From contig NC_057815.1 of NCBI RefSeq assembly GCF_910594005.1, forward strand, positions 78,477,552 to 78,541,551: a stretch of 64,000 bases of DNA, given 5' to 3'. The stretch comes from Cervus elaphus. Taxonomy: Eukaryota; Chordata; Mammalia; Artiodactyla; Cervidae. Positions 55,870 through 64,000 of this stretch are shown here, piece by piece. The first letter of the stretch is position 1, and each line of letters begins with the position of its first letter. The notes beneath the pieces were generated by a model. That model saw only the letters and a list, made by a program, of their open reading frames with translations, was not told the origin of the DNA and ran no database searches. A program made the translations under genes and the position numbers.

Positions 55870-56064
55870 GGGCTTCCCTGGCGGCTCAGACAGTAAAGGA
55901 TCTGCCTGCAATGCAGGAGACCTGGGTTTGATCCCTGGGTCGGAAAGATCCCCTGGACAAACGAATGGCAAGGCACTCCACTATTCTTGCTTGGAGAATT
56001 CCATGGACGGAGGAAGAGGAGCCTGGTGGGCTACAGTCCACGGGGTCACAAAGAATTGGACATG
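55870..56064 (+). mobile_element. Bov-tA SINE
   Basis: GGGCTTCCCTGGCGGCTCAG, AATGCAGGAGACCTGGGTTT, then CTACAGTCCACGGGGTCACA. Near-consensus head, and a seven-base GAAGAGG addition before AGCCTGG. Confidence 0.95.
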
Positions 56065-56414
56065 AAGATACCATAGGCTAAATTGCCATTTTAACCCATT
56101 ACCTGTCTCTATTTTTCGCTTTGATATGAGCTGGTCTTGTAATGGTATGTTGGAAGATTTGCAATTATTTCAGTGAATTTAACATTTCCTGTATCATCTT
56201 CCATTAAATGATAAATATCAAAATTTAGGAATGCATGAAGAAATTTCCTTTTTTTTAATCCAGAGTTCTGCAGAATCCTTTTTGGTTTTCAGAGATGTGC
56301 ACACTTGAATGAGCTGACTTGGCAAGAAGAGCAAACGCTCACCTGGGCTGACTGTCTCCTAGGTGATGTTCCAAGTGCCTTATTAGTTAATTTAATGATA
56401 ATAAGAACCCATGA

Positions 56415-56639
56415 GGGCTTCCCAGGTGGCCCTGGTGGTAATGAACCTGCCTGCCAGTGAAGGAGATATAAAGATGCAGGTTTGATCCCTGGGTTGGGAA
56501 GATCCCCTGGAGGAGAGCATGGCAACCGAATTCAGTATTCATGCCTGGAGAACCCCATGGTCAGAGGAGCCAGGGCTACTGTCCATAGTGTTGCAAAGAG
56601 TAGGGCATGACTGAAGTGACTTAGCACACATGCACATAC
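56415..56639 (+). mobile_element. Bov-tA SINE
   Basis: GGGCTTCCCAGGTGGCCCTG, GATCCCCTGGAGGAGAGCAT, then GCATGACTGAAGTGACTTAG and a CACATGCACATAC tail. AAGAACCCATGA at 56403-56414 and 56640-56651 is the perfect 12-base duplication. Confidence 0.95.
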
Positions 56640-56669
56640 AAGAACCCATGAAGTAGTTATCTTTCTTAA

Positions 56670-56975
56670 GTCAGTTTTATAGAGCTACAATTTAAATACA
56701 GTAGGGGTCACATTTTAGATGTATAATTTGATGAATTTCAACAAATATATACATGGATATAGCCACACCATAACTAAAATATAGAATATTTCCATTACTC
56801 CAAAGAGTGAGTCTATGTCCCTTAATGATCAATCCTGTCCCCTCACCCCCCAAGCATTTACTGATCTGCTTTTTGTTGTTTTCCAAAATATCATATAAAA
56901 GGAATAAAATAGTATGTAACTTTTTGTTCTGGCTTTTTTCACTTACCATAATGCTTGTAAGATTCATCCAGGCTG
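56670..56975 (-). repeat. L1M 3' region, antisense
   Basis: GTATAATTTGATGAATTTCA, AAGCATTTACTGATCTGCTT, then TCATATAAAAGGAATAAAAT and TTCTGGCTTTTTTCACTTAC. Confidence 0.7.
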
Positions 56976-57110
56976 TGAATTACTTACTTTTATTATCCCA
57001 CTTTACATATGAGGAAACTAAATTTCAGGCTTTAATGACTCACTCAAGCTTCTAAGTGGAGGCAGAACTCAAACCCAGCCAGCCCGATGCCAGTGCCTGT
57101 GTTCTTACTC
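56976..57110 (-). repeat. MIR SINE, antisense
   Basis: TTATTATCCCACTTTACATA, TGAGGAAACTAAATTTCAGG, then GGCAGAACTCAAACCCAGCC. Confidence 0.7.
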
Positions 57111-57281
57111 ATCTCTGTTCCCCTGCACCCAGAGTTAGGGCCCCTTGCCTTAGCCTTTATCGTGTCATAACACACTGAGTGGTCTGGGCTGAAACGCCTC
57201 ACTTGTTTGGGGTTTCCTCCACTGTATAATCATGATGCTGGTTTTACTCATGGACCCCCAGATGTTGTGCAAAAAGCACGA

Positions 57282-57312
57282 GCTGCTGCTGCTGCTGCTT
57301 TTTTTTTTTTTT
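57282..57312. repeat. (GCT)6 followed by poly-T
   Basis: Six GCT units run directly into about 14 T. This resembles the reversed tail of a BOV-A2 SINE plus a poly(T), but no SINE body is attached. Confidence 0.7.
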
Positions 57313-57358
57313 CATTGTCAGGTTTGAGCAGAAAATGTTTCCATATAAAGCTATATCA

Positions 57359-57627
57359 TGGAGAAGGCAATGGCACCCCACTCCAGTACTCTTGCCTAGA
57401 AAATCCCATGGACGGAGGAGCCTGGTGGGCTGCAGTCCATGGGGACGCTAAGAGTCAGACATGACTGAGCGACTTCACTTTCACTTTTCACTTTCACACA
57501 TTGGAGAAGGAAATGGCAACCCACTCCGGTGTTCTTGCCTTGAGAATCCCAGGGTTGGGGGAGCCTGGTGGGTTGCCGTCTATGGGGTCACACAGGGTCG
57601 GACACGACTGAAGTGACTTGCAGTAGC
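57359..57627 (+). mobile_element. BOV-A2 SINE (dimer)
   Basis: First unit GGAGAAGGCAATGGCACCCC through TCACTTTTCACTTTCACACA, second unit TTGGAGAAGGAAATGGCAAC through CGACTGAAGTGACTTGCAG. AAAGCTATATCA (57347-57358) and AAAGCTATGTCA (57628-57639) are the duplication with one mismatch. Young and close to consensus. Confidence 0.96.
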
Positions 57628-57789
57628 AAAGCTATGTCAGAACAACTTGGTGAAGAAAAATGAACTGTTTGCCTGCACCCTAAGGAGATGTCTGTTCTCT
57701 GCCCTCTGAACCCCAGTCCTTAGCTCTGGCTGCCATGCAGTTAGAATCAAATGAGTATTTACTGAATGGTGAATACTATGCCTATTCCA

Positions 57790-57960
57790 TCACAAGCTAG
57801 TTCAGCCACTTGCCGACTGGGGGATCTTGAGCAAGTGACAGCCTCTTGGAGCCTCAATTTTACCTGTAATATGGGGCTCAAAGGCTGTATTGAATGTTAC
57901 GTGACATCATGCTTATAAAGCTCAGGGCCAAAGTCTAGCAATACTTCCATCAGCATTAGG
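57790..57960 (+). repeat. MIR SINE
   Basis: CTTGCCGACTGGGGGATCTT, GAGCAAGTGACAGCCTC, then TTTTACCTGTAATATGGGGC. Confidence 0.7.
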
Positions 57961-58059
57961 CTCTTCATGTTTTCTCTCTGTCACAATTACCTCTAGAACT
58001 GAATTCAAGTCCAGGTGTGATGAAATGTGTAAACAACTATGAAAACAGAAGATGTGATA

Positions 58060-58160
58060 AATTCACTCAACAAACATCCATCACCTATTATGTGCTTGAC
58101 CCTGGGCTAGCCTACGGATGCAGCAGTGAACAGACAGGCTCATGCTATCAAAGGAGATGA
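58060..58160 (-). repeat. L2 LINE 3' end, antisense
   Basis: ATTCACTCAACAAACATCCA, TCACCTATTATGTGCTTGAC, then GATGCAGCAGTGAACAGACA. Confidence 0.75.
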
Positions 58161-58239
58161 TTATACTGCTGTCTTGAATTACTTATGACCACAAAAGACC
58201 CCCAGCATATTAATTTTGTCAAATATATATCAATCGTGA

Positions 58240-58450
58240 GAGTCATAATTGCTAACATTTATCAAGCCCTTTCTGGGTGCCAGCTATGGTGCTTAGAGCT
58301 CCTTGCATACAAGTTATTTTATTTAATCCTCCCAATAATCCTCAGAGGCTCCAAGATTCCTGTTTTCTAAGTGAGAAAAAAGAAGCTGAAAGCCCTGAAT
58401 GGCATTACAGGCAACTGGCTGAGCTGGATTTGGAACCAAAGTCTAAGTTT
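58240..58450 (-). repeat. MIR SINE, antisense
   Basis: TTGCTAACATTTATCAAGCC, TTATTTAATCCTCCCAATAA, then GCTGAGCTGGATTTGGAACC. Confidence 0.8.
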
Positions 58451-58937
58451 TAAATTGATGTATTCAATGGTTTTTAATTATCTCTTATTCACTAGAAATT
58501 GAATAGTGAGAGCTGCCAGCAGGGCTGTTGTGATGCACAACGCCCAGGATATACCATTGCCTTCACTATCTGCGTGACTCATTTTTCTGGAGTGATGCAG
58601 GGCATGGCTGAGCCCATGGGAAGCCCTGGCTGCCAAGAAGAAGGCAAGGGCTACTCTTGGCAAACTAGTCAGGTAGGAGTTGCTCGACACCTGGTATGTC
58701 CCTAATAAATAGTAGTTGAATTTTAAAAAATGAACTTGGCTTTCTGCTGGTTTAAGCATTCACACAAAAGTTTACAGTCTGAAATAAAGACACCAATGCT
58801 AGAGAGAAGAAGAGCATACAATTACTGAAGAGTGGAGGTCACCAATACCAGCTGAGTTCACCAGCTCTCAATCCTGCCAAGGCACATAGCTCTTGTTCCT
58901 GGTGTTTGAGAAGGTAAGGAGAAAGATACAAAATGAT
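58451..58937. other. unassigned unique sequence
   Basis: AP-1 heptamer TGACTCA at 58575-58581. No gene or repeat. Confidence 0.35.
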
Positions 58938-59966
58938 GTGGAAAATTCTTTAACAGATGGGAATACCAAATCACTTCACCTGTCTCCTGAGAAACCTGTA
59001 TGCTCCAGCTCAAGAAATAACAATTAGAACCAGACATGGAACAACAGACTGGTTCCAAATTGGGAAAGGAGTACATCAAGGCTATGTATTGTCACCCTGT
59101 TTATTTAACTTATATGCAGAGCACATCATGAGAAATGTCAGGCTGGATGAAGCAGAAGCTGGAATCAAGATTGCCGGGAGAAATATCAGATATGCAGATG
59201 ACACCACCCTAATGGCAGAAAGCAAAAAAGGAACTAAAGAGTCTCTTAATGAGGACAAAAGTGGAGACAGAAAAAGTTGGCTTAAAACTCAACATTCAAA
59301 AAATTAAGATCATGGCATCCAGTCCCATCACTTCATGACAAATAGATGGGGAAACAATGGAAATGGTGACAGACTTTATTTTCTTGGGCTCCAAAATCAC
59401 TGCAGATGGTGACTGCAGTCATGAAATTAAAAGACCCTTGCTGCTTGGAAGGAAAGCTATGAACACTCTAAATAGTGTATTAAAAAGCAGAGGCATCACT
59501 TTGCCGACAAAGGTCAGTATAGTCAAAGTTATGGTTTTTCCCGTAGTCGTGTACAGATGTGAGAGTCGGACCATAAAGAAGACTGACCACTGAAGAATTG
59601 ATGCTTTCAAACTGGTGCTGGAGAAGAGCCTTGAGAGTTCCTTGGACAGCAAGGAGATCAAACCAGCCAATCCTGAAGGAAATCAACCCTGAATATTCAT
59701 TGGAAGGACTGATGTTGAAGCTGAAGCTTCAGTATTTTGGCCACCTGATGTGAAGAGCCAACTCTTTGGAAAAGACCTTGATGCTGGGAAATATTGAAGG
59801 CAAAAGGAGAAGACGGTGACAGAGGATGAGGTGGTTAGACAGCATCAGTGACTCAATGGACATGAATTTGAATAAACTCCAGGAGACAGTGGAGGACAGG
59901 GAAGGTATGCTGCAGTCCATGGGGTCATAAAGAGTCGGACACAACTTAACAACTAAACAACAACAG
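58938..59966 (+). mobile_element. BovB LINE 3' portion with intact RT-core ORF
   Basis: Sense BovB from GTGGAAAATTCTTTAACAGA to ACAACTTAACAACTAAACAA. The ORF at 58957-59307 (116 codons) covers the RT palm, including GVHQGYVLSPCLFNLYAEHI and the catalytic YADD at 59191-59202. A second piece at 59357-59593 continues downstream after a frameshift and stops. It has no endonuclease domain and cannot be autonomous. Confidence 0.95.
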
Positions 59967-60924
59967 CTTTCTATTTTCTGCCCATGCTCCCCTGATCCAA
60001 ACAGATCCAGAATCCTTACAGGAACTGATATGGATGCTGAATGAGGGACTCCATCCTAAGGAAGACATAAACTTGGGGCTACCAGTAGCCATATTTCCCT
60101 CTCTCAGAGAGAGCTTACCTGAAGAGTGGGGTAGGGTAGAGAGATGGAGGGAAGAGGGATGGGCGGGGAAGAGGGGAGAGAAAGACTGATGAAATAATTC
60201 TAACATTCTGGATCCTACTCTATTAAATCTATCCAGGGGTTACTTAAGCTGATAACATTTCTGTTTTGATTCAACCCAGTTTAAGCTAGTCCTTACTAAG
60301 CTGGTTTGAGTTGGGTTCCTGTGATTTGCAGTTGGAAGGGTCTTGACAAATGGGCTACAACCTGGAAGCAGAAAAACTCATCAGGGGATTCTCTTCACAT
60401 TCTCTCCTCATATCTGGCTACAGGCTGGGCCTTCATGGGCTTCAAGGCTACCTGCCCTGGCTGCTGGGGAGAGAAACATCACTTTTCTGGAGATTTCCAT
60501 CATCCCCACCTTAATCTTCATGTGCAATCTGAGAGAGGCATTGATTCTCACCCAGCTGGCTGGATGGCACCCACTTCCTGTCCTGTGAATGTCGGCTGCC
60601 TTCCCAGGCTGTTATCTGACTCCACTATCAGCCAGTGGCATCCAGGAACACACTGGGCTTCTAGGAAAAGTGATGTTCTACAAGAGCAAATGCATGCAGC
60701 CAGACCTGATGGTAACTCTAGCAGATGTGCACACAATGAAGCCCTGGATGTTGTTCATGGCCTCTTGTGTTTGGGAGCCTGGCATGAGTTCCAGCAGGCA
60801 AGATAACCAGTACATTGATAGGCATTTCTGAGCTGGCTAAGGCAAATCTTTGGAGGCTGTAGGAGCTGATCAATGTAGGACATATCACTGCTTGCAAGGA
60901 GTGTCACCTGAAGATTTTAGCATG
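59967..60924. other. unassigned unique sequence with G-rich motif
   Basis: It contains a canonical G-quadruplex pattern (60149-60176) and GC-moderate sequence at 60.3-60.83 kb with the window's second-longest ORF (60306-60806). That ORF shows no domain and an overlapping rival ORF, so it is not called a gene. Confidence 0.4.
60149..60176 (+). other. potential G-quadruplex motif
   Basis: GGG-AAGA-GGG-AT-GGG-C-GGGG-AAGA-GGGG satisfies the G3+N1-7 rule with five runs. It lies in a purine-rich tract at 60125-60185. Confidence 0.7.
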
Positions 60925-61320
60925 TGTTATGTCCCAAACCAGCCACCTACTAGCTGGGAAAGTTCCTTCACCTCTCAAGAGTGTCTGCTTCTTCAGTTTT
61001 AAGTAAGCTTGATAACAGTAGCTGTTAACATATATTGAGCACTTACTGTGTACCAGGCATGCTAAGCACTGTACATGTATTCACCTCTTTCTGCAAGGGC
61101 TGATACATTTTGAGATTTTTTTCCCCCAAACTTTAACATTTTGAGATTTTATTCTGGATTGGTCATTGTTATTGTTATCTGTGATAAGCATAGGAACCAT
61201 CAACTTCAATTCGATCTTTTAATAAATAGGGAAATTGGCACCAGGCAGCAGTGGAATGGCTTGCCTAAACTCAAAGAGCATAATCAGTGACAGAGTAACA
61301 TTAGAACTCAAGTCTCAACT
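60925..61320 (-). repeat. MIR SINE(s), antisense, interrupted
   Basis: ACATATATTGAGCACTTACT, GTGTACCAGGCATGCTAAGC at 61.03-61.09 kb, then AAACTCAAAGAGCATAATCA further right. The middle (61100-61195) is foreign and contains a 15-base direct repeat. Confidence 0.65.
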
Positions 61321-61579
61321 GGATTGTTATATGCTCCAAAGCAACAGAAGTTATAGGGTATCTATAAAGGAACCTGGAATACCTGTGACTTCCATGGAGA
61401 AACACTTTAAATTCTATAGAAAAACATAAAACCTGACCTGAATATGTGGCGATTTGAGATATTTTACACTCTTCAGTGGGTGTTTTGAGATTATAATGGT
61501 AACAATTATTCCCAGATTAATCCATACATTTAATGTGATCAGATACCAGTTGGGCTTTTGGAGGATGTTGAAAACAGGT
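61321..61579. other. unassigned sequence
   Basis: Nothing recognised. Confidence 0.35.
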
Positions 61580-61704
61580 GTCTTGTTCGTTTGCTTTGAC
61601 CGCACAGTGCGGCATGCAGGATCTTATTTCCCCAACCAGGACTGAACCTGAGTCCCTGCCCTGAAAGCATGGAGTCTTTACCACTGGACCAGCAAGGAAG
61701 TCTC
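61580..61704 (-). mobile_element. CHR-type tRNA-derived SINE
   Basis: TTGCTTTGACCGCACAGTGC, GGCATGCAGGATCTTATTTC, then TTACCACTGGACCAGCAAGG. Confidence 0.88.
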
Positions 61705-61849
61705 AAAAAATGGTTTTTAAACTGTCTTTGGAGGAAGAGAGATCCACTAAGTCAACTTTAGGAAAGAATATAAGGGAAGGATGATTGCCTTACCAGTCAT
61801 TGAGATGCATCACAGGGTGATAGCAATAAAATACAGTTTGGGATTGTTA
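61705..61849. other. unassigned sequence
   Basis: Nothing recognised. Confidence 0.3.
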
Positions 61850-62235
61850 AAAAATGGACAAATAGATCTATGAGACATCCAGAGAGGCAAGAGTCAGACA
61901 CATGTGTGTATGGAGCATCATATATGGCATAGGAAGGCATTGAAGTTCTATGAAAGAAAGGCCAGATTGTTTAGTAGAAGGAGTACAGGAACGTACTTCA
62001 CCATTTGGAGAAAAATAAAACAGGATCCCTACCTAACGAGGTTTCAGATGAATAAAGCATTTAAATGTGAAAGACAAAATATCAAATGTCAGGGAACAAA
62101 GCAAAACATCTTTGTGATCTGAGGGTAGGAAAAGATTTCATGAGCAAAAATAAAGATTGCTTTTCAACGAAGGACACTATGGACAAATTTACTTGACAAA
62201 TGACAGGAAAGATAAAGATTTTCATAATATCTAAA
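61850..62235 (+). repeat. L1 ORF2 fragment, sense
   Basis: AATAAAACAGGATCCCTACC, TAACGAGG, then AGCAAAAATAAAGATTGCTT and ACACTATGGACAAATTTACT match the sense ORF2 3' part. Frames broken. Confidence 0.6.
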
Positions 62236-62254
62236 ATTAAAAAGGTATTTATAC

Positions 62255-62525
62255 ATGGCACATCTCAGAGACATTGCAGGTTTGGTTCCAGATCACTGCA
62301 ATAAAGTGAATATATCAGGAAAGTGAATCACATGAATTTTTTGGTTTCCCAGTACATATAAAAGTTATGTTTACACTGAACTGTAGTGTATTAAGTGTGC
62401 AATAGCATTATGTCTAAAAACATGTATACCTTAATTAAAAAATAAGGTATTGCTAAAAAATGCTAGCCATCATCTAACAGTACCACAGAGCCCATCACTG
62501 ATAAAACATGGCACACAACATAGGA
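62255..62525. mobile_element. Tigger-like DNA transposon fragment
   Basis: CTCAGAGACATTGCAGGTTT, GGTTCCAGATCACTGCAATA, then TTGGTTTCCCAGTACATATA and AAGTGTGCAATAGCATTATG belong to a widespread mammalian DNA transposon, tentatively of the Tigger group. Only one end is present. Confidence 0.55.
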
Positions 62526-63074
62526 TATTGAGAGATCAGAGTATGCAAAAGATTACACATTCACATGAAAACATGGCTGAACCTCAAGAATAGTGTTTAC
62601 TGAATACTAAGAAATAAAGTCATATATATAACCATTAGCATAAAACACAAAACTACAACTATTTATTTTGCAATAATACATACCTATAAAAAGATTAAGA
62701 CAGTGGCAGGATTGTCTAGGGGATGAGAGAGGTGCGAGAGTGAGATATGGAGATGAATTGAATTTTTAAGTGTCCACATTTTAAAATGTAGAGTAATTTG
62801 AAAAAAGAAAAGGAAAATGGAGCTATAGCTCTGATGGCATTTGATGCTTTTTCTTCGTACTTCACTGACTCTTGTATTAGTCATATTCCCAGAATAACAA
62901 TAATGCTTTAAATCATAAATTGCTTAGTATGTTTTAATTACAGTATTTCCTCTGATCTCCAGAAGAACTCTGTAAAATGAGGAGGCCAGATGTCATAATT
63001 CTCATTTAACACATTTTTAAATGGGGCTGGGTGTCCACTGGTTTTGCTAGTAAGAGATTCATAATAGCTCACCC
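62526..63074. other. unassigned AT-rich sequence
   Basis: Nothing supported. Confidence 0.35.
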
Positions 63075-63290
63075 TGACATAGCACACAGTATGTGACAGG
63101 TGCTATTCTGAGCATTTTATAGGTATTAACACATTGAAATCTCACAATCCCAAGGGTGGGTCCTTTTATTATCATTATCTCCTTTTTATAGCAGAGGAAA
63201 CTGAGGCACAATGGAGTGACTTGCTATAAAAATGGTATGTAGTCAGTATAGGATTTGAGTCTAGACAGTCTTGACTCAAGAGTTAGAGTG
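63075..63290 (-). repeat. MIR SINE, antisense
   Basis: GCACACAGTATGTGACAGGT, GCTATTCTGAGCATTTTATA, then AGCAGAGGAAACTGAGGCAC. Confidence 0.85.
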
Positions 63291-63764
63291 ACTACGTATT
63301 TTAAAGCCCTCATTGGGATAGTTCTAAGAATTAAAAAAGGAGCTAATAAGAATTACTTTGGGGATACAACCATACAGTAAGATGTCTTGGGGAAAAATAG
63401 GACATATGGCATAAGGCCAAATCCAAGCTTCTAGACACTCTGCTATGCTACCTCTCAAAAGAAAACCCCGGGCTCACGAGTCCCTCGGCTATTGTCCTTT
63501 CCATCACAGCAGAACTGTTTAAAATCAGATCTTGCCAATTCCCTGCAAAAACAACAATAGAAATTGGCTGCACGGATATTTAGAAAATGGAAATGGGAAA
63601 TGTGATCTGGTTTCAGAGCTGAAAAGCAGTCGAGTTGGGCCCTTGGGGACTTGGGAGGAGGCTGTCATTAGCAGGAGGATAAAGCCCCATTCAAGTTTTG
63701 GCTCCAAGCCAAAGAAAAAAAGGATAAAGAATCTGGAGATGTGAGCTCTTGCTCCTGATCTGGA
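63291..63764. other. unassigned unique sequence
   Basis: No gene or repeat supported. Confidence 0.35.
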
Positions 63765-63850
63765 ACTAAATTGGCTGGTTGATGGAAATCACTTATCTCT
63801 AACACATGCACTCCACCCCTGTAAAATGGAGCTATTAATACTACTCCTTC
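63765..63850 (+). repeat. MIR SINE fragment
   Basis: AAATCACTTATCTCTAACAC, then TGTAAAATGGAGCTATTAAT. Confidence 0.5.
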
Positions 63851-63962
63851 CCCACCTGACCACCTCAGGAAGAGTGAATGATTACAGTGTGATAGCTACT
63901 TTCTCTCACTGCTTCATATCCATAATCTCCATTTATCATCTCATTTATGCTATGCGTGTGTG

Positions 63963-64000
63963 CATGCTAAGTCGCTTCAGTTGTGTCCAACTCTTTGTGA
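63963..64000 (-). mobile_element. BOV-A2/Bov-tA SINE, antisense, cut by window end
   Basis: CATGCTAAGTCGCTTCAGTT, then GTGTCCAACTCTTTGTGA. The remaining body lies beyond the window. Confidence 0.85.

Noticed and set aside
57282..57312. (GCT)6 as a coding polyalanine or polyserine tract
   Set aside because: It flows directly into poly-T and has no coding context; more likely a SINE-tail-derived simple repeat.
60306..60806. Second-longest ORF (166 codons) as a possible gene
   Set aside because: It is overlapped by another frame of similar quality, has no recognisable domain or splice context, and its amino-acid content looks like translated noncoding DNA.
1..64000. A previously undescribed multi-gene system, operon, CRISPR array, phage or plasmid module
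   Set aside because: Gene density, splice signals and the SINE/LINE content are those of a ruminant chromosome. No operon-like ORF clusters, direct-repeat/spacer arrays or prokaryotic signals exist.

Overview
This is vertebrate nuclear DNA from a ruminant, most likely a pecoran such as cattle, sheep, goat or deer. The evidence is the dense load of BovB (RTE) LINE fragments and Bov-tA / BOV-A2 SINEs, together with cetartiodactyl CHR-type tRNA SINEs and ancient mammalian MIR, L2, L1, MER5 and Tigger-like relics. The window is AT-rich and CpG-poor. It has no operons and no long intact ORFs.

Only one cellular coding exon is recognised with confidence. A splice acceptor at the extreme left edge (acceptor AG at 15-16) opens the last coding exon of an ETS transcription factor. 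Its 32 complete codons end at a TGA at 114-116 and match the C-terminus of EHF (ESE-3). The several kilobases that follow look like its 3' UTR. They carry an antisense MER5A-type transposon and an L2 fragment that supplies one of several AATAAA signals. In the human genome EHF is followed on 11p13 by a long gene desert before APIP, whose strand faces EHF. The rest of this window is best read as the ruminant counterpart of the start of that desert. Human variants in this interval are associated with cystic fibrosis lung disease severity, and the interval is considered enhancer-bearing, so the unique segments here may be regulatory.

Layout: 0-4 kb, EHF exon and 3' UTR. 4-16 kb, mostly unique DNA with MIR, L2, CHR and Bov-tA copies, plus a small polyadenylated insert with C/D-box snoRNA motifs at 14.0 kb. 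16-32 kb, repeat-rich: minus-strand L1 sequence split by BovB copies in both orientations, Bov-tA and BOV-A2 SINEs, and an antisense degenerate protein-coding retrocopy lying between two BovB pieces (29.5-30.1 kb). 32-44 kb, unique DNA, plus-strand L1, SINEs and L2. 43.9-45 kb, a three-level nest (LTR-like repeat, then L1 3' end, then Bov-tA). 45-58 kb, mostly unique DNA with MIR and L2 relics and a few young SINEs. 58.9-60 kb, a BovB copy keeping a reverse-transcriptase core ORF. 60-64 kb, unique DNA, an L1 fragment, a Tigger-like fragment and MIRs, ending inside a SINE.

Nothing here resembles a new multi-gene system. The most interesting items are the EHF anchor, the snoRNA-like retrocopy with a 16-bp target-site duplication, the unidentified antisense retrocopy, a SINE with a perfect 27-bp duplication, and the inverted BovB pair. 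Repeat family names come from recognising consensus features by eye, so boundaries are good to roughly 5-30 bases except where a target-site duplication fixes them.
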